DNA from: UBA6197 sp047638075
GTDB taxonomy: Bacteria; Pseudomonadota; Alphaproteobacteria; Rhodobacterales; Rhodobacteraceae
Direction: 5' to 3'
DNA: 59,875 bases
Assembly (NCBI RefSeq): GCF_047638075.1
Contig: NZ_JBLJBV010000028.1
Location: forward strand, 1-59,875
This document shows, in pieces, positions 59,798-59,875 of the stretch (position 1 is the stretch's first letter; each line of letters opens with the position of its first letter). Made by a program: the position numbers and the translations under genes. The notes under the pieces were generated by a model. That model made no database searches, had not been told where the DNA came from, and saw only the letters and a program-made list of their open reading frames with translations.

Positions 59798-59875
59798 CCG
59801 ACGAACCCGCAAAATCGCATGGCCGGCTTCGCCTGTCCCCCTCGATCAAGCCGCGCGATCTGATGGCCGAGACGC
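59794..59875 (+). CDS. trmD: Start of probable tRNA (guanine-N1)-methyltransferase, cut by window end
   Basis: Only the first 27 codons are visible (MTDEPAKSHGRLRLSPSIKP, then RDLMAET). The start overlaps the upstream stop (ATGA). Order after rimM and a vague likeness to the N-terminal extension of Rhodobacteraceae TrmD proteins suggest trmD, but no catalytic domain is in view. Confidence 0.5.
   Translation, partial: MTDEPAKSHGRLRLSPSIKPRDLMAET

Overview
The window looks like a chromosomal segment of a marine Rhodobacteraceae (Roseobacter-type alphaproteobacterium). The GC content is high. It carries the ethylmalonyl-CoA pathway pair crotonyl-CoA carboxylase/reductase and ethylmalonyl-CoA mutase. 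It has a one-polypeptide PutA with a divergent Lrp-type PutR, a divergent metR/metF pair, and the ffh - chorismate mutase - rpsP - rimM - (trmD) block. Species assignment is not possible from the sequence alone.

Left part (1-17.4 kb) is an accessory catabolic region. It is bounded on the left by a decayed IS110-type transposase and on the right by a decayed pRiA4b ORF-3-like gene. Module A (1043-8897) encodes a RidA-like protein, a DUF3726 protein, an unrecognised 558-residue protein, a BCCT transporter, an M19-dipeptidase-like protein with an altered metal site and an aldehyde dehydrogenase of the 2-oxoglutarate-semialdehyde type. A divergent LysR gene precedes it. Module B (9221-16967) encodes a ProVWX-like quaternary-amine ABC transporter, an EthD-like protein, a second RidA-like protein and a LysR regulator. 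Divergent from these is a PreA-like dihydropyrimidine-dehydrogenase subunit with its own 7Fe-type ferredoxin and ferredoxin-NADP reductase. Together they suggest uptake of an N-methylated or otherwise quaternary nitrogen compound, a ferredoxin-linked ring reduction, hydrolysis, and oxidation of a semialdehyde to a central intermediate. The substrate is not known.

Middle part (17.8-39.3 kb) contains an ABC exporter, tRNA-Leu(TAA), metG and a cold-shock gene. It then has a dispersed arginine/ornithine/proline/GABA set: arginase, ornithine cyclodeaminase, a GABA-type aminotransferase with an Lrp gene, a MerR-XRE-cupin regulator, putR/putA, and a type III PLP decarboxylase with another Lrp gene. 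Among these lie a rhomboid protease, suhB, metR/metF, a thioesterase and a DUF2235 hydrolase. Arginine could flow through ornithine and proline to glutamate using enzymes encoded here.

Right part (39.3-59.9 kb) contains valS, an enoyl-CoA hydratase-like gene, a HisC-like aminotransferase, an SDR with a stand-alone Lrp ligand-binding domain, a RecD-like helicase and a VOC protein. These are followed by ccr and ecm with a small secreted protein between them. A TetR-controlled MacAB-like efflux operon follows. The window ends in the translation/secretion block ffh - chorismate mutase - rpsP - rimM - sulfotransferase-like gene - probable trmD (cut by the window end).

Non-coding structure includes several perfect inverted repeats (32 bp after ecm, 17 bp after valS, 14 bp over the rhomboid start codon). 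It also includes a dispersed intergenic motif, roughly GAGTATTT-N3-5-CCAA-A-rich, often next to a GC hairpin and present in about six copies.
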